64,000 nucleotides of DNA from the NCBI GenBank assembly GCA_965249785.1, contig CBDFMU010000022.1, positions 124,001 through 188,000 of the forward strand, read 5' to 3'. The position numbers and the translations under genes are program-made. The notes under the pieces are model-generated. The model searched no databases. It saw only the letters and a program-made list of their open reading frames with translations, and was not told the origin of the DNA. The DNA comes from M3007 sp965249785. Lineage in GTDB: Bacteria; Bacteroidota; Bacteroidia; Chitinophagales; Saprospiraceae. Numbering within the stretch: position 1 is the first letter of the stretch; every line of letters begins with the position of its first letter. Positions 7,887 through 15,299 of the stretch are shown here, one piece after another.

Positions 7887-9086
7887 TTGCGCAACCTGGT
7901 GGCACCTCTCCCACGTATTGTTTTTCCGGAAAGCTTCGTCTGGGGCAGCTCCACAGCGGCGGCGCAGGTGGAAACGGCGACCGATCACCCCTGGCGGGGG
8001 TTGCTGGCGAAGGACGGCCATGTGTTCGACCGAACGACCGAGCATGAAAAACATCGCCTGGAAGATGCGGAATGGATCGCTCGTTTCGGCTCTATTTATC
8101 GTTGCAGTGTGGATTGGTGTCGCCTGCAAACAGAGCCGTTCGGCAAATTTGATAAGCAGGTAGTAAAAGAATACCAGGCGTTTTTTGATCATTTGGAGGC
8201 GAAAGGCACTGGGCTGATGTTGGTGTTGCACCACTTTACGCACCCTAACTGGTTTGAGGCGAAAGGCGGCTTCACGCAGGAGGATAATATTCCGATGTTT
8301 CTCGATTATACACGCCAGTGTATCAAGCACTTCGGGTTGTATGTGCGCTATTGGAACACCTTTAATGAACCGAATGTATATGCCTTAAATGCGTTTATGC
8401 TCGGCCATTTTCCCCCCCGTAAGAAGGGTCGCTACTTCACTGCCAACCGAGTATTGGATAATATGGGCAAGGCCCACGACATTGCGCGGACGATGATTGG
8501 GGAAAAATCGGAGGCACCCATCGGTATTTCGCTGAACACTGGCTACTTGGAGGGCAGAGGCGTACTGGGACGTTTGATGGCCGCTTTGGTGCGCTGGTGG
8601 CTGATGAGTCGTGCGGCGCGGCCTTTTGAAAAATGTGATTTTTGGGGATTGAGTTATTATGCCTACGTAATTTTTGACCCCTTCCCGATGAATGCCCTGA
8701 CTCGCCGTGCCGCTTTGGAAAAACGCCAGATTCCGCACGATAAAATCTGGGCTTATCGGCCTGAAGGCTTGGGCTGGGCATTACGGCATTTTCATAAAAA
8801 GTACGATAAACCTATCCTGATCACTGAAAATGGCATTTGTACGGACGATGCCAACCAGCGCGTCCAGGCGTTGCGCGACTACCTGCGCATCTGTCATCAA
8901 GCCATTCAGGAGGGAATAGATGTACGCGGCTATATTCACTGGAGTACCTGGGACAATTTTGAATGGCATCTTGGCCCAACTTACCGCTTTGGGCTGGTGC
9001 GCGTCAATCTTACTACGCTGGAACGCAGCATGACCGAAGCGGGGCTTTTTTATGAAAAAATTGTCCGTAATAATGCGGTGGAGTAA
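7887..9086 (+). CDS. Glycoside hydrolase family 1 (beta-glucosidase-like)
   Basis: Retaining beta-glycosidase with a TIM barrel and no signal peptide, so probably cytoplasmic. The GH1 N-terminal signature is FPESFVWGSSTAAAQVE. The acid/base Glu is in WNTFNEPN (about residue 160) and the nucleophile Glu in ITENG (about 314); HWSTWDNFEWH is the conserved C-terminal motif. At 399 residues it is shorter than classical GH1 enzymes (about 450). The start is TTG at 7887, directly after an in-frame stop, or GTG at 7899; no ATG fits. Substrate sugar is not deducible. Confidence 0.9.
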   Translation: MRNLVAPLPRIVFPESFVWGSSTAAAQVETATDHPWRGLLAKDGHVFDRTTEHEKHRLEDAEWIARFGSIYRCSVDWCRLQTEPFGKFDKQVVKEYQAFFDHLEAKGTGLMLVLHHFTHPNWFEAKGGFTQEDNIPMFLDYTRQCIKHFGLYVRYWNTFNEPNVYALNAFMLGHFPPRKKGRYFTANRVLDNMGKAHDIARTMIGEKSEAPIGISLNTGYLEGRGVLGRLMAALVRWWLMSRAARPFEKCDFWGLSYYAYVIFDPFPMNALTRRAALEKRQIPHDKIWAYRPEGLGWALRHFHKKYDKPILITENGICTDDANQRVQALRDYLRICHQAIQEGIDVRGYIHWSTWDNFEWHLGPTYRFGLVRVNLTTLERSMTEAGLFYEKIVRNNAVE

Positions 9087-9088
9087 AA

Positions 9089-9115
9089 TTGAGAATGTTG
9101 AAAAGTTAAGAAAAG
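9089..9115. repeat. TTGAGAATGTTGA word array
   Basis: Immediately after the GH1 stop; nearly identical to the array at 18823-18848 after the Nudix gene. A complementary CTCAACC array precedes the next gene (about 9243-9290). Confidence 0.55.
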
Positions 9116-9296
9116 ATTGGTTGCCAGGGTTTAAAATGTTTCTCTTTTTTAATCTTTATTGAGTAGCTGTTGAATATTATAATGAGTTTACAATCAGCGA
9201 ATTAGGTCAAAAATTGGTCAAGATTTTCGAGATCAGTTGTTTGACCTCAACCGTCTTCACCTTTTTTCTCAACAACCTCCACATACACTAATTATC

Positions 9297-10106
9297 ATGC
9301 GCCTTTTTATCGCCCTCTGCTGCTTGCCCCTTGCTTATTGCGCTTCGGCGCAGGTCTTCATGCGCCCATTTAGTAACGCCGCTGCCATGGCCCTGGGCGG
9401 TGCCACCATTGCTCACCCGAACCTCTCGGCAGGCATTTCGAATGATGCCCAGATCGCCACCGGCGAAAAAGTCGGCGTTTATCTCGGCTCGGCGGTTCCT
9501 TACGGGATAGGCAGCTGGCAGACTGCTCAAGCCCAGGTTTTTCATCGTTTGGATAAAAACAGTGCGTTGGGATTAGACATCGCTCATTCGGGTATCGAAG
9601 TGTATGCGGAGCAGCATTTCCGGCTCCTGTATGCTCGGCGATTGGGCGAAAAATTCTACCTGGCAGGCAGTGCCAATGTGTTGCATAATTCGGCGCAAGA
9701 GTACGGCTCCACCACGTCTGCGACATTCAGTATCAGCCTGTTAGCGCAGGTGCTGCCCAAGGTTTGGATCGGCTCCAGCATCTTGAACCCTTTGCAACAG
9801 AAGATTGGCAGTGATATTATTCGCAGTGGCTTGCGGGTGGGTGCGTCCTGGCAAGCATCTGGCCTGCTGACGCTTTTGGCGGAACTGGAAAAGGACTTGG
9901 AGCGGCCAGCGCAGATCAAAGGTGGTCTGGAATATAGTCCGGTGCCAGTGCTCGTGGTGCGGGTGGGAGCGCGCAGTGGACAGACTGCCCGTTTGGGTTT
10001 TGGGGCTGGCGTGCGTCTGAAAAACGGGCTGCGGCTGGATGTGGGTTCGGAGTGGCATCCTACTTTGGGCATTACGCCAGCGGCGATGATTTCCTGGCGG
10101 AAGTAG
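9297..10106 (+). CDS. Outer-membrane beta-barrel protein, PorQ-like
   Basis: Exported protein of 269 residues. The reading frame opens at 9237, but the signal peptide MRLFIALCCLPLAYCASAQ starts at the ATG at 9297, and a CTCAACC-type leader precedes it, so 9297 is chosen. After the signal come FSNAAAMALGGATIAHPNLSAGI and alternating strands typical of small Bacteroidota outer-membrane barrels. The GG.A motif recalls PorV/PorQ proteins, but the WNPAG signature is missing. Function is unknown. Confidence 0.72.
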   Translation: MRLFIALCCLPLAYCASAQVFMRPFSNAAAMALGGATIAHPNLSAGISNDAQIATGEKVGVYLGSAVPYGIGSWQTAQAQVFHRLDKNSALGLDIAHSGIEVYAEQHFRLLYARRLGEKFYLAGSANVLHNSAQEYGSTTSATFSISLLAQVLPKVWIGSSILNPLQQKIGSDIIRSGLRVGASWQASGLLTLLAELEKDLERPAQIKGGLEYSPVPVLVVRVGARSGQTARLGFGAGVRLKNGLRLDVGSEWHPTLGITPAAMISWRK

Positions 10107-10129
10107 TTATTCCACCTATTGACTTTTGG

Positions 10130-10495
10130 TCATTTAACTGGTAGGAAGCGAATGCGAACACTTGTTTTTTCGATTACTACCAATGCGCCTTCCGTAAGTG
10201 GGACTTCAATAGTTGACCAACAAGCCAAGATCAGTTGGAGAAAAATCTTCGGGTTGATATGATGGATGCGAAAGATGATAACCGAAGGAGTGGATGCCCC
10301 TGAAAAAGCAAGTTGGGTTCCGAAATCAAGGTCGTGTGCAATGATAACCTCGCCATTTTGCCGGGCAACTTCAAGGATTTCCGCATCTGGCAATTTATTG
10401 GAGTAATGATTTGGGACAAAACGGAATGAATGCCCGATTTCTTCCAATAATATACCTAAACGAGGGCTAATGCCGACATCCAAGAGGAATTTCAT
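10130..10495 (-). CDS. DUF5615 PIN-like toxin
   Basis: A 121-residue PIN-like nuclease-fold protein. The N-terminus MKFLLDVGISP carries the first acidic residue (Asp6), and AHDLDFG (about residue 55) carries the second acidic cluster, as in DUF5615. Its start overlaps the stop of the DUF433 gene by 4 nt (10492-10495), the usual coupling of this pair. Known DUF433/DUF5615 pairs are classed as probable toxin-antitoxin systems; RNase activity here is inferred from the fold. Confidence 0.85.
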   Translation of the reverse strand: MKFLLDVGISPRLGILLEEIGHSFRFVPNHYSNKLPDAEILEVARQNGEVIIAHDLDFGTQLAFSGASTPSVIIFRIHHINPKIFLQLILACWSTIEVPLTEGALVVIEKTSVRIRFLPVK

Positions 10496-10746
10496 GCCCG
10501 TACTGCTTGGGAAGTAAGGGGAAGGTATGCTTCATCCATAGCGGCGGCAGCAAAAGCCATAGCCTCTAAAACGTCCTCCTGCTCCAAGAAGGAAAAGTCA
10601 CTTAGCAGCTGTTCAACATTCATTCCTCCTGCCAAATAACCTAACAAAGTCGTAATCGGAAAACGCATCCCGCGAATACATGGTTTTCCTGCACAAACGG
10701 CGGGATCCATGGTGATACGAGGGTAGGAAGGATGGTGAAGTTGCAT
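10492..10746 (-). CDS. DUF433 antitoxin
   Basis: An 84-residue protein with the DUF433 pattern RITMDPAVCAGKPCIRGMRFPI, split around residue 10-30, then a helix-turn-helix-like region (LLGYLAGGMNVEQLLSDFSFL). It precedes and overlaps its DUF5615 partner. It should neutralise the PIN-like protein and probably represses its own promoter, located 22 nt upstream. Confidence 0.87.
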   Translation of the reverse strand: MQLHHPSYPRITMDPAVCAGKPCIRGMRFPITTLLGYLAGGMNVEQLLSDFSFLEQEDVLEAMAFAAAAMDEAYLPLTSQAVRA

Positions 10747-10767
10747 AGATTGCGAATTTTAATCTAG

Positions 10768-10797
10768 CAAAAATACTAATTTTTTTTGGCGAACAAA
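10768..10797 (-). promoter_or_regulatory. Promoter of the DUF433/DUF5615 module
   Basis: On the minus strand TTTG (10794-10797), 18-nt spacer, TATTTTTG (10768-10775): an exact match to the Bacteroidota consensus. The start codon of the antitoxin is 21 nt downstream. Confidence 0.75.
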
Positions 10798-10854
10798 CGT
10801 CTCACGAAGCGAACAATTTTTTGAGGACTACCAAAAGTGTTTATCAATAACCCT

Positions 10855-10862
10855 TATCTTTG
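10855..10862 (+). promoter_or_regulatory. -7 box of the UPF0175/DUF3368 module
   Basis: TATCTTTG is a perfect TAnnTTTG box 17 nt before the UPF0175 start. No TTTG is seen at the expected -33 distance, so the promoter may need an activator or be weak. Confidence 0.55.
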
Positions 10863-10879
10863 ATAAAAAATCAGCTATT

Positions 10880-11110
10880 ATGTACCAGGAAATGACTATC
10901 AAACTGCCGCAATCTGTACAACTTGACCCCTTTGAGGTAGTAATGACGTTGGCTGCACGGCTTTATGAAAGGGGTATTCTCTCCTCCGGGCAGGCGGCTG
11001 AAATGGCTGGTCTTTCTAAACGTACTTTTATCGAGTTATTAGGGAAATATGGCGTTTCTGTTTTCGGTTACGCGACCTTAGCGGAAATGGAAGAGGAAGA
11101 ACATGGATGA
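10880..11110 (+). CDS. UPF0175 family antitoxin
   Basis: A 76-residue protein with the UPF0175 helix-turn-helix core: LAARLYERGILSSGQAAEMA followed by GLSKRTFIELLGKYGVSV. Its end overlaps the DUF3368 PIN gene by 8 nt, so the pair is a type II toxin-antitoxin operon. It diverges from the DUF433/DUF5615 module, with only 133 nt between the two start codons. Confidence 0.86.
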   Translation: MYQEMTIKLPQSVQLDPFEVVMTLAARLYERGILSSGQAAEMAGLSKRTFIELLGKYGVSVFGYATLAEMEEEEHG

Positions 11111-11558
11111 GTTGATTATTTCCGATACCAGTTGTCTAATTGTACTTCACAATTCAAATCAATTGGAGCTGTTACACGCTTTATTTGATGAAGTCGTCAT
11201 TACTCCCGAAGTAGCTACTGAATTTGGATTACCCCTTCCAATATGGGTTCGACAATTATCTCCGCAAGACCCCTATCGACAAAAATTATTAATGCCGCAA
11301 TTAGATGTGGGTGAAGCCAGCGCAATATCTCTGGCTTTGGAGCAACAGCCTTCTTTATTACTTATTGACGAGAGAAAAGGTCGAAAAATAGCTCTTAATT
11401 TAGGCTTAAAAATTATTGGAACAGCGCGAGTACTGATAATGGCACGTGAAAAAGGGTTAATTCCTTCACTTCGTATTGCATTAGAATTACTTGTGAATGG
11501 CGGCTTCCGCTTATCACCGCGATTGATGGAAGAGATTCTGGAAAAATACGGAGATTAG
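11103..11558 (+). CDS. DUF3368 PIN-domain toxin
   Basis: A 151-residue PIN-domain ribonuclease-like protein of the DUF3368 family. Acidic active-site residues are visible in IISDTSCLI (Asp8), DVGEASAISLAL (Glu, about residue 74) and LLIDERKGRKIA (Asp, about 91). It follows its UPF0175 antitoxin with overlapping reading frames. RNase activity is inferred from the intact acidic residues. Confidence 0.87.
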   Translation: MDELIISDTSCLIVLHNSNQLELLHALFDEVVITPEVATEFGLPLPIWVRQLSPQDPYRQKLLMPQLDVGEASAISLALEQQPSLLLIDERKGRKIALNLGLKIIGTARVLIMAREKGLIPSLRIALELLVNGGFRLSPRLMEEILEKYGD

Positions 11559-11630
11559 GTTCTAACTTCCAAAAAAAGCGGTTGATCTTAAAACGAATCG
11601 GAAATCCTTCCAACCGCTGCCCACTTTCTC

Positions 11631-11638
11631 TACCTTTG
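11631..11638 (+). promoter_or_regulatory. -7 box of the hydroxyacyl-CoA dehydrogenase gene
   Basis: TACCTTTG matches TAnnTTTG exactly, 26 nt before the ATG. No clear -33 element is seen. Confidence 0.45.
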
Positions 11639-11664
11639 CAGCCTCCTAACCTTCTAACATTTTC

Positions 11665-12552
11665 ATGAAAAATATCACAGTTATCGGCGGCGGTACGATG
11701 GGCAACGGTATCGCTCACGTCTTCGCCCAGTTTGGCTTTTCCGTTACTTTGGTAGACCTCGCGCCTGTTGTGCTTGACAAAGCGATGGCCACAATCGGCG
11801 GGAATCTGGATCGTCAAGTCAAAAAGGGAACGCTGACCGAGGAAGAAAAAGTGGCCACTTTAGGGCGAATTAATCCAGTGTCCGATCTGGCTTCGGGCGT
11901 GGCCCAGGCGGATTTGGTAATAGAAGCAGCCACAGAAAACAAGGCTTTAAAACTCAAAATATTCAGTGATCTCGATCAATTTGCACCGCCCGAAGCAATT
12001 TTAGCAACTAACACTTCCAGTATTAGTATTACCCAAATCGCGGCAGCGACCAAGCGGCCTACCCAGGTCATCGGGATGCACTTTATGAATCCTGTGCCGG
12101 TAATGAAACTGGTGGAGGTAATTCGCGGTTACGCTACTTCCGATGCTGTGACTAGCCAGATTATGGCCTTGTCGCGCCAACTGGAAAAAACGCCAGTGGA
12201 AGTAAACGACTATCCCGGTTTTGTGGCTAATCGCATTTTGATGCCGATGCTCAATGAAGCGATTTATACGCTCTTTGAAGGCGTGAGTGGCGTGGAAGAG
12301 ATCGACGCGGTGATGAAACTCGGCATGGCGCATCCGATGGGGCCGTTGCAATTGGCCGATTTTATTGGTCTGGATGTGTGTTTGTCCATTTTGCGGGTGT
12401 TGCAGGATGGTTTTGGCAATCCGAAATATGCGCCTTGTCCTTTGCTGGTCAATATGGTGGCGGCGGGCAAATTTGGTGCGAAGAGCGGCGAAGGGTTTTA
12501 TGTTTATACACCGGGATCGCGGGAATTGGTAGTGGCGGAAAGGTTTAGATAA
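11665..12552 (+). CDS. hbd: 3-hydroxybutyryl-CoA dehydrogenase
   Basis: NAD(P)-dependent oxidation of (S)-3-hydroxyacyl-CoA in short-chain beta-oxidation or butanoate metabolism; cytoplasmic. The N-terminal Rossmann motif is ITVIGGGTMGNGIAHVFA. The family signature LATNTSSISIT and HFMNPVPVMKLVEVI carry the catalytic His, and the C-terminal domain has NDYPGFVANRILMPMLNEA. Length 295 is typical of stand-alone enzymes. No other beta-oxidation gene is adjacent except a CoA-transferase 6 kb away. Confidence 0.93.
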   Translation: MKNITVIGGGTMGNGIAHVFAQFGFSVTLVDLAPVVLDKAMATIGGNLDRQVKKGTLTEEEKVATLGRINPVSDLASGVAQADLVIEAATENKALKLKIFSDLDQFAPPEAILATNTSSISITQIAAATKRPTQVIGMHFMNPVPVMKLVEVIRGYATSDAVTSQIMALSRQLEKTPVEVNDYPGFVANRILMPMLNEAIYTLFEGVSGVEEIDAVMKLGMAHPMGPLQLADFIGLDVCLSILRVLQDGFGNPKYAPCPLLVNMVAAGKFGAKSGEGFYVYTPGSRELVVAERFR

Positions 12553-12606
12553 GCCCTCCTCCAACTCCCCCCATAATGGGGGAGAGCAGATGGAGGAGAA
12601 CAGGGC
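12553..12606. repeat. C-rich/G-rich palindrome
   Basis: GCCCTCCTCCAACTCCCCC, a TAA-containing loop and GGGGGAG...GGAGGAG...GGGC form a long imperfect hairpin starting right after the hbd stop. The same family recurs at 51519 and inside holA at 13250. Confidence 0.65.
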
Positions 12607-12644
12607 TCCTATCTTTCTACTTTCGTAAATTGCCTATCGTTTTT

Positions 12645-12679
12645 GCCTTTTGCTTTTTGCAAATTTGCCCCTTGTCTTT
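12645..12679. repeat. TTGCC word leader of holA
   Basis: Repeats of TTTTGCC, TTTTGC and TTTGCCCC run up to the holA start codon. The sense strand is G-poor and pyrimidine-rich. Confidence 0.5.
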
Positions 12680-13717
12680 ATGACCTACGAAGAAATACTC
12701 AGCAATATTAAGGCTAAACGCTTTGCACCCGTGTACTTCCTGCACGGCGAGGAACCGTTTTTTATGGACCAAATTGCCGATGCCATAGAAGCCAACGCCC
12801 TGCCCGAAGCAGAGAAAGGATTCAATCAGAGTATTTTATATGGTAAGGATATGGATCATCTGACCTTACTCGATACGCTGCGCCGTTACCCGATGATGAG
12901 CGAGCGGCAGGTCGTGATTTTACGTGAAGCACAGGAAATGAAAGGACTGACCGAACTGACTTCTTACCTGGAAAACCCGATGCCAACTACGCTTTTCGTC
13001 GCCTGTTACAAGCACAAAAAGCTGGATATGCGGACCAAATTTGGCAAAGCGTTGCAGGGCAAATCTTTGGTCTGTTTTGAAAGTAAAAAACTCTACGATA
13101 ATCAGGTCGCGGACTGGATTAGCAGTTATTGCAAATCTAAAAAAATGGCCATCGAGCCAGCAGCAGCGGCTTTACTGAGTGAATATTTGGGTACAGATTT
13201 GGGTCGAATTTGTAATGAGTTGGACAAGTTGGAATTGCAAATGTTGGGCAATTCCCCCCATTTAGGCGGGGGCCAGGGGGGGCTAATTACACCACAGCAT
13301 GTCCAGGAATACGTCGGCATTAGCAAAGAATATAATGTATTTGAGTTGCAGAAGGCGTTGGCCAGTCGTGATTTGCCTAAAATCGCCCGAATGCAAGCGT
13401 ATTTTGCGGCTAATATTCGCAAAAACCCGCTTATTGTGACCATTTCGAGTTTGTACGCTTATTTCTCCAAAGTGTATATGCTCCACGGATTGCGTAGCAG
13501 CAGCGACGCGGAAATGGTGAAAGCACTGGATTTGCGTTCGGATTGGTTTTTGAAAGAGTACAAAATCGCGTCGAACAACTATTCGCCTTCACAAACGATC
13601 AGCATTATTTCGCTGCTGAAACAATACGACCTTCGCTCCAAAGGCGTAGACAATGACAACACCAACACCGGCGAAGAAGAATTGATGAAGGAGTTATTTT
13701 GGAAAATATTACATTGA
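12680..13717 (+). CDS. holA: DNA polymerase III subunit delta
   Basis: Clamp-loader delta subunit, which opens the sliding clamp. The real start is the ATG at 12680 (MTYEEILSNIKAKRFAPVYF), not the upstream in-frame TTG, which lies in a TTGCC word array. Family features: FLHGEEPFFMDQIADAIE, LLDTLRRYPMMSERQVVIL, YLGTDLGRICNELDKLEL, and EYVGISKEYNVFELQKAL. Residues about 191-202 (NSPHLGGGQGGL) are encoded by a palindromic repeat and have no counterpart in HolA proteins I know; they sit in a linker after the delta middle domain, so function is probably kept. Confidence 0.92.
   Translation: MTYEEILSNIKAKRFAPVYFLHGEEPFFMDQIADAIEANALPEAEKGFNQSILYGKDMDHLTLLDTLRRYPMMSERQVVILREAQEMKGLTELTSYLENPMPTTLFVACYKHKKLDMRTKFGKALQGKSLVCFESKKLYDNQVADWISSYCKSKKMAIEPAAAALLSEYLGTDLGRICNELDKLELQMLGNSPHLGGGQGGLITPQHVQEYVGISKEYNVFELQKALASRDLPKIARMQAYFAANIRKNPLIVTISSLYAYFSKVYMLHGLRSSSDAEMVKALDLRSDWFLKEYKIASNNYSPSQTISIISLLKQYDLRSKGVDNDNTNTGEEELMKELFWKILH
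13250..13286. repeat. Intragenic palindromic repeat in holA
   Basis: AATTCCCCCCATTTAGGC, GGGGGCC and AGGGGGGCT resemble the intergenic C/G-rich palindromes at 12553 and 51519. The insertion is in frame and adds about 12 residues. Confidence 0.6.
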
Positions 13718-13759
13718 TTCTCCGCGTTTTGCACATAGATTTGCCCAATCTGAATGTGC

Positions 13760-13790
13760 ATAACTCATAACTTATAACTCATACCTAATT
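13760..13790. repeat. AACTCATAACTT word leader
   Basis: TAACTCATAACTTATAACTC and a trailing CATACC lie just before the LysM gene start. Confidence 0.5.
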
Positions 13791-13801
13791 CCCTCGCCTT
13801 T

Positions 13802-15178
13802 ATGCCCACCACCACTTATAAAGTCCTCCGCGGCGACAGCTTGTACGCTATTGCTAGAAAATTTGGCATGAGCGTGGACGACTTAAAAAGTCTTAATCAC
13901 CTCGTTTCCAATAATTTAAGCGTTGGTCAACCGTTGCAAGTTCGTGTGGCAGGTTCGGTCATGCCGCCCAGCACTCCTGCTGTTCCGACGAATTCCAGCG
14001 GAGGTGCTACGTCCACTTATCGGGTTATGCCGGGCGATACGTTGTTTGGTATTGCCAGAAAATTTGGCATGAGTGTGCAGGAGTTACAAACCCTTAATCG
14101 GCTCGTTTCCAGCAGTTTAAGTGTGGGGCAAACGCTTCAAGTGCGCGGTGGTGTCACGCCTACACCTACGCCTGTTCCTACCTCCACTCCTTCCATACCC
14201 GTTATTGATCCTACTCCGATTCCACCCGTTTCCAGTAGCAATGATTATCGTGAGGCTCGGCGGCAGTTTTTATTGGAAGTACGCCAGGAAGTAGGTAATC
14301 AACGCTTTCTCTTAACCGTCCCGATATTGAGTGGTGGGCGGGTGATCGCCAGTATGCGCGATAATGTGGCTTCTGCTTTTCGCGTGTATCCGCAAGGCCT
14401 GATGTATGGTGGGCAATCGCATATTACCTTGGATGTGGGCACGATTGAGTCGGTTGGATTGAATGCCAAACAGGCCCAAGCCTTACAATATGTGTCTACG
14501 CACGAGGGCGCTTTTGATGCCATTAATGGCTATGACCAGGCCATTTTTTCCTACGGATTTATTCAATTTACGGGCGCGGCGGCAGTCGGAGGTAGCCTGA
14601 ACCAAGTAATGGCCAGCATGAAAGCGAATGCCTGGCAGGCATTTCAGCGAGTGTTTCAGCAGGTTGGTATTGACGTGGAAGGCAGCGGTAAAATGGCGAC
14701 GGTCACGGTGCTCGATGACTTTGGCAACCAGCAGCGCGGCGACCAGGCCTGGTTATATATCCAGGGCAGGCCGCAACTGTACGGCCCCTTTATCCAGGCG
14801 GGGTTTGAACCGTCTTTGGTGCGCGAACAACTGCGAATGGCCAGCGCGCTGTACGTACAGCCGGCCCTGAATTTCAAATTAGACGTGACCCTGGGCGGCA
14901 TTCATATTCAGATTCCACGTCTGAGCGATATTATCAATTCCGAAGCGGCTTTGACGCTGGTCATTGCTTTGGCCGTCAATCAAGGCGTGGGCGGCATGAG
15001 CCGAACCTTCGCAGCAGCCATCACTGCAGTTGCCACGCAGACCGGGATGACCTCGTCTTCGAATTTAGCGGGTATTAATGAGCGGCAAGTGTTGGAAAAT
15101 ATCGCGATGACCTCCGTAGACCCGCGCGTGACTAATCGTGTGAATGGAGTGCTGCAATCGGGACTTAGCTTTGCGTAG
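13802..15178 (+). CDS. LysM protein with a lysozyme-like C-terminal domain
   Basis: A 458-residue protein. Two nearly identical LysM peptidoglycan-binding modules (about residues 5-48 and 77-120; YKVLRGDSLYAIARKFGMSV and YRVMPGDTLFGIARKFGMSV) are joined by Pro/Ser/Thr linkers, and their DNA is also nearly identical, which points to recent duplication. The C-terminal domain contains THEGAFDAINGYDQAIFSYG then FIQFTG; Glu before a YGFIQF motif recalls the catalytic Glu and GLMQ motif of lysozyme-like transglycosylases, but this is inference. No signal peptide is visible, so export is unclear. Confidence 0.75.
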   Translation: MPTTTYKVLRGDSLYAIARKFGMSVDDLKSLNHLVSNNLSVGQPLQVRVAGSVMPPSTPAVPTNSSGGATSTYRVMPGDTLFGIARKFGMSVQELQTLNRLVSSSLSVGQTLQVRGGVTPTPTPVPTSTPSIPVIDPTPIPPVSSSNDYREARRQFLLEVRQEVGNQRFLLTVPILSGGRVIASMRDNVASAFRVYPQGLMYGGQSHITLDVGTIESVGLNAKQAQALQYVSTHEGAFDAINGYDQAIFSYGFIQFTGAAAVGGSLNQVMASMKANAWQAFQRVFQQVGIDVEGSGKMATVTVLDDFGNQQRGDQAWLYIQGRPQLYGPFIQAGFEPSLVREQLRMASALYVQPALNFKLDVTLGGIHIQIPRLSDIINSEAALTLVIALAVNQGVGGMSRTFAAAITAVATQTGMTSSSNLAGINERQVLENIAMTSVDPRVTNRVNGVLQSGLSFA

Positions 15179-15212
15179 GGGTGGGTTTTACAGCAAAAAT
15201 CAACATTTATCT

Positions 15213-15265
15213 AATCTGCATTCGTCAATCAAACAAGTAGTTACTCGGATTGACGAATGCAGATT
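15213..15265. repeat. 18-bp perfect palindrome
   Basis: AATCTGCATTCGTCAATC (15213-15230) and its exact complement (15248-15265) around a 17-nt loop. Weaker inverted similarity extends outward over CAAAAATC. It lies between the convergent LysM and mrp genes and may terminate both. Confidence 0.7.
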
Positions 15266-15299
15266 GATGATTTAAGATTTTTGATGTAAAAAAAACGTG

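Noticed and set aside
7711..8330. Frames of 110 to 190 codons on both strands overlapping the start of GH1
   Set aside because: They run through terminators and the GH1 N-terminus in other frames; the GH1 motifs are clear from its first residues.
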